Positions 54,972 to 63,985 of a stretch of DNA of 64,000 nt are shown in pieces. The position numbers and the translations under genes were made by a program. Source of the DNA: Bacteroidales bacterium. GTDB lineage: Bacteria; Bacteroidota; Bacteroidia; Bacteroidales; F082. The notes below the pieces were generated by a model. The model had not been told where the DNA came from, searched no databases, and was given only the letters and a program-made list of their open reading frames with translations. Location of the stretch: NCBI GenBank assembly GCA_021647205.1, contig JAKIVD010000004.1, positions 62,001 to 126,000 on the forward strand. The letters run 5' to 3'. Every line of letters starts with the position of its first letter. Positions within the stretch are counted from its first letter, which is position 1.

Positions 54972-56061
54972 ATGTTCACCACCGAAGAACTTAAAGATTT
55001 GTCTAAGAGGCTTGCAGCCTTGAGGGGGTACCTTTGACATCGACCGCAAACAAATGGAAATCGAAGAACTGGAAGAAAAATCCCATGACCCCGATTTCTG
55101 GAACGATCCCAAAAAAGCCGAAGCGCTGCTGAAACAAATCCAGGAACTCAAACGCTGGACCCACGACTTTGCCAATGCCGAAGAAGCTTTCAACGACCTG
55201 GAGGTACTTCAGGAATTTATGGAATTGGGCGAAGCGGACGAAGATGAGCTGAACAAACAATTCGGGCTGGCCAAAAAACGCATCGAAGACCTGGAGTTCT
55301 TGCAAATGCTTTCCAGTCCCCAGGACAAACTCAACGCCATTTTAAAAATAGCACCCGGTGCCGGGGGTACCGAAAGCCAGGATTGGGCGGAGATGTTGAT
55401 GCGCATGTACATCCGTTACGGCGAAAAAAACAACTTCAAAGTCAGGACACTGGAATTGCAGGAAGCCGAGCCAGCCGGCATCAAATCGGCCTCGCTGGAA
55501 TTCGACGGCGACTTTGCCTTCGGCTACCTCAAAGGCGAAAACGGCGTCCACCGACTGGTACGGCTGTCGCCTTTCGACTCGGCCAACCGCCGCCACACTT
55601 CCTTTGCTTCCGTTTACGTTTATCCCGTAGTGGACGATTCCATTGAAATTACCATCAATCCGGCCGATATCAGTTGGGACACCTTCCGCTCCAGCGGGCC
55701 CGGGGGGCAGAACGTCAACAAGGTGGAAACGGCCGTGCGCCTGCGCCACGAGCCTTCGGGACTGGTCATCGAATGCCAGGAAACCCGCTCGCAGGGACAA
55801 AACCGCGAGAAAGCCCTGCAAATGCTCAAATCGCAGTTGTACGAAATCGAACTGCGCAAACAGCAGGAAGCCCAGGATAAAATTGAGGGAAGCAAAAAGA
55901 AAATCGAGTGGGGCTCTCAAATCCGTTCCTACGTGATGCACCCCTATAAAATGGTAAAAGACAACCGTACCAATTACGAAACCTCCGACGTGCAGGGTGT
56001 AATGGATGGAAACATTGATGGTTTTATCAAGGCTTTTTTAATGGAGTTTGGGGGAGGATGA
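54972..56061 (+). CDS. prfB: peptide chain release factor 2 (programmed +1 frameshift)
   Basis: RF2 ends translation at UGA and UAA. The gene consists of 54972-55034 and, after +1 slippage, 55036-56061, giving 362 residues. Zero-frame ATG at 54972 runs 21 codons to CTT TGA at 55032-55037; shifting past one T gives CTT GAC ATC. An internal Shine-Dalgarno (AGGGGG at 55023-55028) lies just before, as in classical prfB. The anticodon-mimic motif SPF ([14 protein letters not shown]) and the GGQ motif ([17 protein letters not shown]) are intact. Translation is thus autoregulated by RF2 level. Annotation beginning at ATG 55054 would miss the N terminus. Confidence 0.97.
55020..55038 (+). promoter_or_regulatory. 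prfB recoding site: internal SD, slippery CTT, UGA
   Basis: TTGAGGGGGTACCTTTGAC: AGGGGG precedes CTT by three bases, and TGA follows in frame 0. It is the ancestral RF2 autoregulation element. Confidence 0.95.
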
Positions 56062-56277
56062 TACCTGAAAGCTTAGCTCCTTACCTTAGAAACAACCGCA
56101 CATCAAAAGAAAATGCTTCTGTCCGGAGTACTTTAACTTTGGAAAAACCGGGGTGTGCGGGATTGAGCAAATAGTTGAAATCACCCTGAACCACCGCTGA
56201 AGGCACCTTGATGACTGTGTACTTAATTTCCAGGAGTAATTTGCCTTTTTTTTAAAAATATTTTCTTTGGATAAAGA

Positions 56278-56306
56278 TTTGTTTCTGTAAAGAATCCCTA
56301 CATTTG
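56278..56306 (+). promoter_or_regulatory. Bacteroidota-type promoter for the arsC-like gene
   Basis: TTTG at 56278-56281, 17-base spacer, TACATTTG at 56299-56306, 24 bases before the ATG. Confidence 0.7.
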
Positions 56307-56329
56307 ACAGCTTAAAAAAACTATAGAAA

Positions 56330-56671
56330 ATGTTAAAAGTTTACCACAACCCACGCTGCAAAAAATCACGGGCAGGCCTGCAATTTGTTAAAAACAAAAC
56401 CAGTGAATTTGAGGTGGTTGAGTATTTAAAAAACCCAATTACTGAAAGTGAAATGAAAGCCTTGTTGATGAAACTCAACAAAAAACCGCTGGAGATGATT
56501 CGCACACAGGAAGCCATCTACAAATCCGACTTCAAAGGAAAGAATTTCACCGACGATGAGTGGGTAAAAATCATGCTTGAAAACCCCAGGCTCATCAAAC
56601 GTCCCATCGTGGTGAAAGGCAACAAAGCCATTTGGGGTGACCCGGCGGAGGAGCTGGCGGTGCTGTTTTAG
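56330..56671 (+). CDS. ArsC/Spx/YffB-like glutaredoxin-fold protein
   Basis: A 113-residue thioredoxin-fold protein of the arsenate reductase family (ArsC-like). The N-terminal motif VYHNPRCKKSR holds the single catalytic Cys (residue ~10); the pattern CxxS fits the single-Cys family. YLKNPITESEMKALLMKLNK and NPRLIKRPIVVKGNKAIWGD are the usual conserved stretches. It could reduce arsenate with glutaredoxin, but no arsenic-resistance genes lie nearby, so the physiological substrate is uncertain. Confidence 0.88.
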   Translation: MLKVYHNPRCKKSRAGLQFVKNKTSEFEVVEYLKNPITESEMKALLMKLNKKPLEMIRTQEAIYKSDFKGKNFTDDEWVKIMLENPRLIKRPIVVKGNKAIWGDPAEELAVLF

Positions 56672-56725
56672 ATGCCGGGATCCGGAAGACGGAAGCCACA
56701 CCTATGCTCACTCAGCTGCCTTTTC

Positions 56726-56777
56726 AACCTTTCAGGTACTGCCTGCGCACATTTCCCCGTTTTCGACCTGAAAGGTT
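56726..56777. repeat. inverted repeat AACCTTTCAGGT ... ACCTGAAAGGTT
   Basis: Perfect 12-bp arms (56726-56737 and 56766-56777) separated by 28 bases, before fumC. It shares its core with the other intergenic palindromes in this window. Confidence 0.8.
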
Positions 56778-56830
56778 AAACAGTACATCAAACTTGAACA
56801 GTAAATATCGAATTTCAAACACAAAAAGCC

Positions 56831-58216
56831 ATGAAATACAGAATTGAACACGACACCATGGGCGAGGTCAAAGTGCCTGCCGACAAATACTGGGGTGCCC
56901 AAACCCAGCGTTCAAAAATGAATTTTGAAATCGGGGACGAAGGCTCGATGCCCAAAGAGATCATCGAAGCATTTGCCTTTCTAAAAAAAGCTGCGGCGCT
57001 TACCAACGCAGAAATTGGTGGTTTAGATCCGAAAAAAGCCGAGCTAATCGGCAAAGCTGCCGACGAAGTTATTGCCGGTCAACTACAGGGAAATTTTCCG
57101 CTTGTTATCTGGCAAACCGGTTCGGGTACGCAGTCGAACATGAACATGAACGAGGTATTGGCCAACCGGGGGCACGTTATCAATGGCGGCAGCCTGGAGG
57201 ATGACAAAAAGTTTCTTCACCCCAACGATGATGTCAACAAATCCCAGTCTTCAAACGATACTTTCCCTACGGCCATGCACATTGCAGCCTATAAGATGCT
57301 CATTGAAACCACCCTTCCCGGTGTGGAAATGCTTCGGGATGCACTGCATAAAAAAGCCATCGAATTCAAGGATATTGTAAAAACCGGGCGTACCCACCTG
57401 ATGGATGCCACCCCGCTGACACTGGGACAGGAATTTTCAGGTTACGTGGCCCAGCTCGATTATGGACTCAAGGCCCTGAAAGCCACCTTTGACCATTTGT
57501 CGGAACTGGCCCTGGGCGGGACAGCCGTAGGTACGGGACTGAACACCCCTCCGGGCTATGCGGAAAAAGTAGCCCGAAAGATTTCGGAACTGACGGGTTA
57601 TCCTTTCAAAACGGCGCCCAACAAATTCGAAGCTCTTTCGGCCCACGATGCCATCGTGGAAACTTCGGGTGCTTTGAAACAGTTGGCCGTCAGCCTGATG
57701 CACATTGGCAACAACGTCCGCCTGCTGGCCAGCGGCCCGCGCTGCAGCATCGGCGAGATCCAGTTGCCCGCCAACGAACCCGGTTCGTCCATTATGCCGG
57801 GTAAAGTTAATCCTACACAAAATGAAGCCCTTACGATGGTTTGTGCCCAGGTTATCGGTAACGATGCGGCCATCACTGCCGGCGGGATGCAGGGTCATTT
57901 TCAGTTGAATGTGTTTAAACCGGTGATGATTGCCAACCTGTTGCAAGCCGCACGTTTGTTGGGCGATGCCTGTGTTTCGTTCACCAAAAATGCGGTAGTG
58001 GGCATCGAGCCCAACCACAAAGCCATCAAAGAAAACCTGGACAACTCGCTGATGCTGGTCACTGCACTGAACACCCACATCGGCTACGAGAAGGCGGCTA
58101 AGATTGCCAAGAAAGCCCATGCCGAAGGAACAACCCTTCGCGAAGCAGCTTTGGAACTGGGTTTTCTGACAGATGCTGAATTCACCGAATGGGTTGACCC
58201 TGCCAAAATGATTTGA
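56831..58216 (+). CDS. fumC: class II fumarate hydratase
   Basis: Interconverts fumarate and malate. A 461-residue protein of the iron-free class: [76 protein letters not shown], and the signature [19 protein letters not shown]. The Ser loop ([11 protein letters not shown]) holds the catalytic Ser. It makes a malate/fumarate set with mdh and maeB in this window. The Y1-type gene starts 33 bases after its stop. Confidence 0.97.
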   Translation: MKYRIEHDTMGEVKVPADKYWGAQTQRSKMNFEIGDEGSMPKEIIEAFAFLKKAAALTNAEIGGLDPKKAELIGKAADEVIAGQLQGNFPLVIWQTGSGTQSNMNMNEVLANRGHVINGGSLEDDKKFLHPNDDVNKSQSSNDTFPTAMHIAAYKMLIETTLPGVEMLRDALHKKAIEFKDIVKTGRTHLMDATPLTLGQEFSGYVAQLDYGLKALKATFDHLSELALGGTAVGTGLNTPPGYAEKVARKISELTGYPFKTAPNKFEALSAHDAIVETSGALKQLAVSLMHIGNNVRLLASGPRCSIGEIQLPANEPGSSIMPGKVNPTQNEALTMVCAQVIGNDAAITAGGMQGHFQLNVFKPVMIANLLQAARLLGDACVSFTKNAVVGIEPNHKAIKENLDNSLMLVTALNTHIGYEKAAKIAKKAHAEGTTLREAALELGFLTDAEFTEWVDPAKMI

Positions 58217-58249
58217 TTTTGTATCTTCACCGGGCAAAACTGCCGAAGC

Positions 58250-58693
58250 ATGAACGCGCCCGGAATTTGGATGCACATCATTTGGGCCACCAAAGCATAC
58301 GAGCCCTGTTTGGTTGGCGGGGTAGCAGATTACCTCAACGATTATTTAATTGGGAAATCTGCGGACCTGGGCGCAAGGGTTAAAGGATTGAACGTTCAGC
58401 CTGAGCACGTGCATATTTTGATCGACCTGCCGGTGGCCCTCAGCTTAAGTGACTTTATGCACGAACTGAAGGGTGCCTCGTCGTACTGGGTAAACAAACA
58501 CCGTTTATGCAAGCATCTGTTCCGATGGCAGAAAGGTTTCGATGCTTACAGTGTTGGTGAAGAAGACCTTTACACTTTGCTGCATGATTTTGAAGATCAA
58601 ACTGTCATCCACAAAAGCCTGAGTTTCCAGGCGGAACGCAAGGTATTTCGCGAAAAAGCAGGAACAAAACATCAAAAAAATGGAACAATCTGA
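58250..58693 (+). CDS. IS200/IS605 Y1-transposase-like protein lacking the catalytic tyrosine
   Basis: A 147-residue protein of the Y1_Tnp fold. The HUH motif is intact (PEHVHILIDLP, residues 51-61). RWQKGFDAYSVGEEDLYTLL is the conserved WQxGYxAxSxS region. In active relatives the next helix is YIxNQxxHHxx, whose Tyr is the nucleophile; here the aligned segment is DFEDQTVIHK, so Tyr is replaced by Asp113. The protein therefore cannot use the usual Tyr nucleophile, unless another Tyr (108) serves. No partner TnpB, no flanking hairpins and no target duplication are seen. It overlaps the CDGSH gene by 14 bases and follows fumC closely, as a resident operon member would. It may be a host-adapted single-strand DNA- or RNA-binding protein. 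Confidence 0.82.
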   Translation: MNAPGIWMHIIWATKAYEPCLVGGVADYLNDYLIGKSADLGARVKGLNVQPEHVHILIDLPVALSLSDFMHELKGASSYWVNKHRLCKHLFRWQKGFDAYSVGEEDLYTLLHDFEDQTVIHKSLSFQAERKVFREKAGTKHQKNGTI

Positions 58694-58952
58694 CAAAGCC
58701 GTCATCTTACAACTGCACTCATTGAAAATGAAGATGGAGCCGGGCACCTACTTCTGGTGTGCCTGCGGGCGAAGCAACAAACAACCGTTTTGTGATGGTT
58801 CGCACCGGGGAACTGCCTTCCGGCCGGAAAAGGTGGTCATCGAAAAACCACAGCACGTGGCCTGGTGCATGTGCCGCCACAGCAAAAAAGGCGCTTTCTG
58901 CGACAACAAACACCGGGAACTGCCGGGCTACCTGAAAAAAGAGGACAGGTAA
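58680..58952 (+). CDS. double-CDGSH iron-sulfur protein
   Basis: A 90-residue protein with two CDGSH-type motifs: CxCx8CDGSH at Cys27, Cys29, Cys38, His42, and a second CxCx8CDNKH at Cys63, Cys65, Cys74, His78. Each three-Cys one-His set can bind a [2Fe-2S] cluster (mitoNEET family). Such small cytosolic proteins are redox or cluster-transfer factors; the exact role in bacteria is not known. The start overlaps the Y1-like gene by 14 bases, so translation is coupled. The palindrome at 58962-58994 follows. Confidence 0.93.
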   Translation: MEQSDKAVILQLHSLKMKMEPGTYFWCACGRSNKQPFCDGSHRGTAFRPEKVVIEKPQHVAWCMCRHSKKGAFCDNKHRELPGYLKKEDR

Positions 58953-58961
58953 CCAGAATTC

Positions 58962-58994
58962 AACTTTTCCAAAGTTCGGAACTTTGGAAAAGTT
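58962..58994. terminator. palindromic hairpin between CDGSH gene and GT39 gene
   Basis: Perfect 15-bp inverted repeat AACTTTTCCAAAGTT / AACTTTGGAAAAGTT, loop of three, followed by CTTCTTTT. It is almost the same as the hairpin at 9150-9182. Confidence 0.7.
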
Positions 58995-59001
58995 CTTCTT
59001 T

Positions 59002-60561
59002 TCAACGCATTGCGGGTAGCTTTTTCAACCCCCGCAGGCGAAAAACAAAAGCCCGTTTCACTTCTTTTTTCCCGGCAAAAATGTGGATGGTGTCGGCGGC
59101 TTCCACTTTTTCGAAGTACCCGTCCAGACTGCCGTAAGGCGAGCGGTAGTCCCGGCTGTCAGTGAGGTAGTAGGCATCCATGCCTTGTGTTAAGGGACCA
59201 TTTATCCGGTTGATCCAGGCGTATTTGTGGATGCGTTCAAGCGGCCCCAGGCCGTAAACTTTCATGCCAAGCGGTGAAGCGGCGTAATAGTCGTAATTGG
59301 CCAGGGGAAACCAGTTGTCGCCGGTCAGAAAAGCATTTTCCGGCATGCTGCCGTTGTCGCGGTCTCGCTCAACAATTTTTGCAAATTCAATCCCTGCCTG
59401 CCTGAAACCAGTCAGGTCGAGTGAAGGGTCATTTTTACCCAAATTGTGGTAAGCGGTGGAATAGTCAACTTGAAAAAGGGACAGTCGGACCTGCAAAATC
59501 CCAAGAAGCAAAATAATAAAAAGTAAAAACAGTGTCCCGTACAGGACTGCCGATACCCGGAATCTTTGCGCAACTTTTTGCTGGTCGAGCCAGGCGGCTG
59601 CCAGGATGACCAGGCTGGTGTATGCCGGTGCCGACCAATGGGGAAGAGTACTTCTGAAAAGTGAAAAAATATGAAAAGTGAAAATCAGCGGTAAAGTTGC
59701 CAGTAAGATGATGCGGTTGTGCGCCTTGCCAATCTTGAGTTTTCCTCTGAAGCCGGCTATTACAGCAAGCACAATCAGTACAAAATTAACGGGATTGTTG
59801 TAAAAGAATTCGCCCGCAATTTCGGTAAGAAAATAATTCGGGCTTAAGCTGCTGTCCAGCAGGTTCACCCTTTCCCCCTGGAAACGGAAACTGACAAAAT
59901 CGTTTTGCAGGTTCCAGTAAATTATGGGTAAAGTAAACAGCAGGGAAATGAAAATGGAGAGGTACAGCCATTTGCTTCTGAACCATTCACGGTTATAAAT
60001 ACCGATGTACAGCAAAGCCCCCAACCAAAGAAAGACCGTGGTGTATTTTGATAAGATTCCCAGACCAAGAACAAAACCTAAATTCAACATCCGTATCCCC
60101 GACACAGGCTGGTGCGGACAAAAAGGCAGGGTACGGAGCATCAACCGCAGGGAGAGTAACCAGAAAAAATTTTGCGGTGTATCCGGAAGGATAAAAATGC
60201 CTGTGATGACAAAACCGTAAATTGAAGCCGTGAACAACAATGCTGCGTAAAAGCCGGCTCGTTCGTTGCGCAGGATTCTCCCCAAATCAAAAACCAGCCA
60301 CAGGTTTATTGCCCCAAAAACCACCGAAGCCAGTCGCAGGAAAAATTCGCTGTCGAAAAGCAGGTTCAGGCTGAAGAGTTGAATCACCCAGCCCACCATG
60401 GGCGGATGGTCGAAATGCGACCAGTCAGGATAAAGGGCGTACAGGCGGTAGTACACTTCGTCGTTCCCCAGCTCCAGAAAGCCGGCCAAAAGCCCCCTGA
60501 CCAGCGTGGAAATCCCGATCAGCAGCCACAAATAATTCCGGTAGTTGGGAGAGGTTTTCAT
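59002..60561 (-). CDS. GT39 (ArnT-like) membrane glycosyltransferase
   Basis: A 519-residue inner-membrane enzyme with about 12 hydrophobic helices. ATG 60559-60561 (MKTSPNYRNYLWLLIGISTL) is chosen. Motifs of the PMT_2 group: LELGNDEVYYRLYALYPDWS with the acidic pair in the first loop, SHFDHPPMVGWVIQ, and FILPDTPQNFFWLLSL. GT39 enzymes transfer sugar from polyprenyl phosphate to proteins or lipid A. The large periplasmic C terminus is typical. It begins 4 bases after the stop of the upstream PHP-like gene, so they form one operon. The acceptor is unknown. Confidence 0.9.
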   Translation of the reverse strand: MKTSPNYRNYLWLLIGISTLVRGLLAGFLELGNDEVYYRLYALYPDWSHFDHPPMVGWVIQLFSLNLLFDSEFFLRLASVVFGAINLWLVFDLGRILRNERAGFYAALLFTASIYGFVITGIFILPDTPQNFFWLLSLRLMLRTLPFCPHQPVSGIRMLNLGFVLGLGILSKYTTVFLWLGALLYIGIYNREWFRSKWLYLSIFISLLFTLPIIYWNLQNDFVSFRFQGERVNLLDSSLSPNYFLTEIAGEFFYNNPVNFVLIVLAVIAGFRGKLKIGKAHNRIILLATLPLIFTFHIFSLFRSTLPHWSAPAYTSLVILAAAWLDQQKVAQRFRVSAVLYGTLFLLFIILLLGILQVRLSLFQVDYSTAYHNLGKNDPSLDLTGFRQAGIEFAKIVERDRDNGSMPENAFLTGDNWFPLANYDYYAASPLGMKVYGLGPLERIHKYAWINRINGPLTQGMDAYYLTDSRDYRSPYGSLDGYFEKVEAADTIHIFAGKKEVKRAFVFRLRGLKKLPAMR

Positions 60562-60565
60562 CGGT

Positions 60566-61765
60566 TTAAAGCTTGGGTTTTTTCTGTCTCCATTTGGCAT
60601 ACACAAACACCAGCCCTAACAGGAACAAAAAATATAAGATGCGCAAACGCAAAGTTGCTGAAGCATCAACGGTTGCCGTTTTCAGCGACCGGGGTGCATC
60701 ACCTTCGTATCGTACAACGGGGTTCAGAAACAGGGTGAAGGTGTAGTCGAACATGGCTTCGGTACGGATGTAGGGGTCGTCGGGACGGATCACGTAAGAT
60801 GCCTTTTTGGCATTGGATACCTCTTTGCGTACAGTTCCGTTTTCACCGATGAATTTGATAGTCATTGCCTTCCTGCTGAAAGAAACCTTGAAAGTGTCTC
60901 CCTCCGGTTTTGCATTTGTCAGGTAGGGCAGGCGTTTTAGTTTTTCCGCTTTCTCAGCAATGGAAACATTATTCTCGGTATAAAAATCAACACCGTAATT
61001 CCTGCCTGCTTTCAGGCTGTTGATGATCTCCGCTCTGTTGGTGTTCACGGCATTGATTACCGTAAACTTCCGCCCGACTTCGCTTGGGCGCAAAACGTCG
61101 TGTGCATCATCATCCGCAAGTATCCACACCAACTGGCCGGAACTCAGCGCCGCATCCCAGTGTTCGACGGAAAGAAAAAGGTTACCCAGCACTTCCATCA
61201 TCCTGTAATTTGTAAGGTATTTCAAATCCTCAGTATTGTAACTTTCGTTAAGAAGGGGGTGGGCAAGAACAACAATCTGACACTGTGGATTGAGTAAATC
61301 GATGATGTACTGCTTCATGCTCAGTGTCTGAAAAAGAATGAAGTCTGTCCAGAGCACTTCATCTGCACCAATGCAAACCTGGTGTGTTCTCGAAATGTTG
61401 TATCCGTGCTCATAAGTGGGAATAAAAAATAATTTGTTTTTATTGTGCCGGTTGATTTTCTGGTAATCGGAGGTGGCCACGTAATCAAAACCCAGTTCCC
61501 GGTACACGCTATCAATCAGCTCGTTGCTGTTCTTCCTGCCATTGGTAATACCCATCCATGCTTTGGATTGCACCTGGAAATTATACCTGCGCCACATGCT
61601 GGAGTCCATCCCCCGGTAGGGGTTGTACAGATTCTTACCCCGGAAAGCTTTCGGCTCCGAGAATTTGTAAACCGGTGCCATCAGGTAAAACGACACCAAC
61701 ACCGCAACCAGGATAAAGATTGTCAAAGAAAAAAAACGGAGAAAAAAACGCAGGAGCTTTTTCAT
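60566..61765 (-). CDS. membrane-anchored PHP-like protein with degenerate active site
   Basis: A 399-residue protein (ATG 61763-61765) with an N-terminal membrane helix (LTIFILVAVLVSFYL) and a C-terminal one (RILYFLFLLGLVFVYAKW). Residues ~62-225 follow the PHP (polymerase/histidinol phosphatase) plan. Retained elements are Glu119 (TYEHG), His128, AHP (168-170) and DDDAHD (218-223). Lost elements: the first HxH is QVQ (64-66), and TDH is SDY (99-101). So at least three usual metal ligands are missing, and a sugar- or phosphate-binding role is more likely than hydrolysis. It is co-transcribed with GT39. The acceptor or substrate is unknown. Confidence 0.75.
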   Translation of the reverse strand: MKKLLRFFLRFFSLTIFILVAVLVSFYLMAPVYKFSEPKAFRGKNLYNPYRGMDSSMWRRYNFQVQSKAWMGITNGRKNSNELIDSVYRELGFDYVATSDYQKINRHNKNKLFFIPTYEHGYNISRTHQVCIGADEVLWTDFILFQTLSMKQYIIDLLNPQCQIVVLAHPLLNESYNTEDLKYLTNYRMMEVLGNLFLSVEHWDAALSSGQLVWILADDDAHDVLRPSEVGRKFTVINAVNTNRAEIINSLKAGRNYGVDFYTENNVSIAEKAEKLKRLPYLTNAKPEGDTFKVSFSRKAMTIKFIGENGTVRKEVSNAKKASYVIRPDDPYIRTEAMFDYTFTLFLNPVVRYEGDAPRSLKTATVDASATLRLRILYFLFLLGLVFVYAKWRQKKPKL

Positions 61766-61903
61766 TCTGTAAAAATATCGATGCAAAACTAACAATTACT
61801 GCTCAGTTTCAGCGGCTACAAAAAGCAATTTGTTTTTGAAAAAGGGCAATGCAATCCGCAATAAAATCAGAATAATGTTAAGCTTCTGCTTGAAAATAAT
61901 TTG

Positions 61904-61912
61904 TACTTTTGC
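61904..61912 (+). promoter_or_regulatory. -7 promoter element for the suf genes
   Basis: TACTTTTGC, perfect -7 match, 35 bases before the sufB ATG. -33 not clear. Confidence 0.55.
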
Positions 61913-61946
61913 GACCTTATTTAAATTTAATCTAAATAGGGGTATA

Positions 61947-63401
61947 ATGAAGGATGAGTCAGGGAAAAATGGTGTGTTAGAAGAGGTTACATCGGGTGAT
62001 TACAAATACGGTTTTGTAACCAATATCGAAACCGAGACCGCACCCAGGGGACTGAACGAGGACACCATCCGTTTTATTTCGGCTAAGAAGAACGAGCCGG
62101 ACTGGATGCTGGAATTCCGCCTGACTGCTTTCCGCCACTGGCTGACGCTGACAGAACCGGCCTGGGCACACATCGAATACCCGGTAATTGATTTTCAGGA
62201 CATTATTTACTACGCAGCGCCAAAAAAGAAAAAAGAATTTGAAAGCCTCGATGAGGTTGACCCCGAATTGCTGGATACTTTTAACAAGCTGGGCATTTCG
62301 CTTGAAGAGCAAAAAAAGCTGAGTGGTGTTGCCGTTGATGTGGTCATGGACAGCGTTTCGGTGAAGACCACCTTTCAGGACACCCTTGCGAAACACGGAA
62401 TCATCTTCTGCTCTTTCAGCGAGGCGGTACGAAACCACCCCGGCTTGGTAAAAAAATACATGGGCACAGTTGTGCCTTACCGCGACAATTATTATGCTGC
62501 CCTTAACTCGGCTGTTTTCAGCGACGGTTCGTTTTGCTACATCCCCGAGGGGGTGCGCTGTCCCATTGAGCTTTCCACGTATTTCCGAATTAATGCGGCC
62601 AACACGGGACAGTTCGAACGGACATTGATTGTTGCCGAAGCGGGAAGTTATGTAAGTTACCTGGAAGGCTGTACGGCACCCCAGCGCGACGAAAACCAAT
62701 TGCATGCGGCCATTGTTGAAATCCTTGCCATGGATGATGCCGAAGTCAAATACTCCACGGTGCAAAACTGGTATCCCGGCGACAAGAATGGAAAAGGGGG
62801 CGTTTACAATTTCGTTACCAAGCGTGGTCTGTGCAAAGGACGGAACTCCAAAATAAGCTGGACACAGGTGGAAACCGGCTCGGCCATCACCTGGAAATAC
62901 CCTTCCTGCATTTTGCGTGGCGACAATTCGGTGGGCGAGTTTTACTCGGTTGCAGTCACCAACAACCACCAGCAGGCTGATACCGGTACGAAAATGATTC
63001 ACATCGGGAAAAATACCAGAAGTACCATCATTTCTAAAGGCATCTCGGCAGGTAAAAGCAACAACAGTTACCGGGGTTTGGTACAGGTTGCCAAAAAAGC
63101 CGACAATGCCCGCAATTTTTCGCAGTGCGACTCGCTGCTGCTGGGCGATAAATGCGGGGCACACACTTTCCCGTACATTAAAACAGCCAACTCTTCTGCC
63201 ATTGTGGAACACGAAGCCACTACTTCAAAAATATCGGAAGACCAGCTTTTTTACTGTCAGCAACGGGGAATTGACATGGAAAAGGCCATTGGCCTCATCG
63301 TGAACGGCTATGCCAAAGAGGTGTTGAAACAACTGCCCATGGAGTTTGCCGTGGAAGCTCAAAAACTGCTGGCCATCACACTGGAAGGAAGCGTTGGGTA
63401 A
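61947..63401 (+). CDS. sufB: Fe-S cluster assembly scaffold SufB
   Basis: SufB is part of the SufBCD scaffold that builds iron-sulfur clusters. I start at ATG 61947 ([20 protein letters not shown]), with AGGGG 7 bases upstream; the frame from 61830 spans the promoter. The 484-residue length is normal. Signatures: [20 protein letters not shown], the [20 protein letters not shown] loop, [20 protein letters not shown]-like C terminus (Gln-Cys-Asp-Ser), and [20 protein letters not shown]. sufC would be expected next, but a four-helix-bundle gene with tandem repeats stands between. Confidence 0.97.
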   Translation: MKDESGKNGVLEEVTSGDYKYGFVTNIETETAPRGLNEDTIRFISAKKNEPDWMLEFRLTAFRHWLTLTEPAWAHIEYPVIDFQDIIYYAAPKKKKEFESLDEVDPELLDTFNKLGISLEEQKKLSGVAVDVVMDSVSVKTTFQDTLAKHGIIFCSFSEAVRNHPGLVKKYMGTVVPYRDNYYAALNSAVFSDGSFCYIPEGVRCPIELSTYFRINAANTGQFERTLIVAEAGSYVSYLEGCTAPQRDENQLHAAIVEILAMDDAEVKYSTVQNWYPGDKNGKGGVYNFVTKRGLCKGRNSKISWTQVETGSAITWKYPSCILRGDNSVGEFYSVAVTNNHQQADTGTKMIHIGKNTRSTIISKGISAGKSNNSYRGLVQVAKKADNARNFSQCDSLLLGDKCGAHTFPYIKTANSSAIVEHEATTSKISEDQLFYCQQRGIDMEKAIGLIVNGYAKEVLKQLPMEFAVEAQKLLAITLEGSVG

Positions 63402-63408
63402 GGGAAGG

Positions 63409-63486
63409 GAGAGAACGAAGGACGAGAACGAACTACGAAAGCGAACTAAGAGAACGAACTACGAGAATGAACTACGAGAATGAACA
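63409..63486. repeat. 13-bp tandem repeats between sufB and the four-helix-bundle gene
   Basis: Five units of consensus ACGAGAACGAACT (63422-63434, 63435-63447, 63448-63460, 63461-63473, 63474-63486), and a weaker unit before them. The unit length is 13, not a multiple of three, and no frame runs through. Confidence 0.9.
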
Positions 63487-63528
63487 GTGGGTACGAAGGC
63501 TGGAAATAGTGAAAACAAAAAGTGATAA

Positions 63529-63906
63529 ATGATGGCCATGAATGTTAAAAGATCCGATCTGGCAGACCGGCTGACAGATTTTTCAGTTCGGATCATCCGT
63601 ATTGCGGAAAGCTTGCCGGTTATCAGGGCGGGAAGCTACATCGCAGATCAGATTATTCGCTCCGGTACATCTCCTGCTTTAAACTACGGCGATGCCCAGG
63701 ATGCCGAATCGAACAAGGATTTTATTCATAAAATAAAGATCGTTTTGAAAGAACTCCGGGAAACCAGTGTGGCTTTGCAATTGATTTCCAAGCTCGAGAT
63801 TTTCCCGGAACCCAATGAGCTAAAAAGCATCAGGGATGAAAACAACCAACTGATTGCCATATTTGTTGCCAGCGTGAAAACGGCAAAAAATAAAATAAGG
63901 AAATAA
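63529..63906 (+). CDS. four-helix-bundle protein (S23 / 23S rRNA intervening-sequence type)
   Basis: A 125-residue protein of the TIGR02436 family. It reads LADRLTDFSVRIIRIAESLP, then GSYIADQIIRSGTSPALNYG and DAQDAESNKDFIHKIKIVLK, with ELRETSVALQLI, all hallmark segments. The family occurs inside 23S rRNA intervening sequences and as stand-alone small genes; related folds are the Avd accessory proteins of retroelements. Function is not settled. Start may be codon 1, 2 or 4. It sits between sufB and the expected sufC and is bordered by tandem repeats on both sides. Confidence 0.93.
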   Translation: MMAMNVKRSDLADRLTDFSVRIIRIAESLPVIRAGSYIADQIIRSGTSPALNYGDAQDAESNKDFIHKIKIVLKELRETSVALQLISKLEIFPEPNELKSIRDENNQLIAIFVASVKTAKNKIRK

Positions 63907-63918
63907 ATAATGAAAAAT

Positions 63919-63977
63919 GTTTTCGTCGTTCGTAAATCGTTTTCGTTATTCGTAAATCGTTTTCGTTATTCGTAAAT
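63919..63977. repeat. 20-bp tandem repeats after the four-helix-bundle gene
   Basis: Three copies of GTTTTCGTTATTCGTAAATC (first copy with CG for TA at one place) at 63919-63938, 63939-63958 and 63959-63977. The reverse complement shares TACGAAnnACGAA with the 13-bp repeats on the left side. Confidence 0.9.
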
Positions 63978-63985
63978 ATAAAACT

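Noticed and set aside
56330-56671. Arsenic resistance locus
   Set aside because: Only one ArsC-like gene without arsB, acr3 or arsR; it may be an unrelated YffB/Spx-like protein.
57437-58276. 279-codon frame antisense to fumC
   Set aside because: Shadow of fumC codons; lacks recognisable domain.
61977-63212. 411-codon frame antisense to sufB
   Set aside because: It lies wholly inside sufB, whose own frame is strongly conserved; no homology or promoter for the antisense frame.
63409-63977. Possible CRISPR array at the tandem repeats
   Set aside because: Units of 13 and 20 bp follow one another directly with no spacers, and no cas genes are present.
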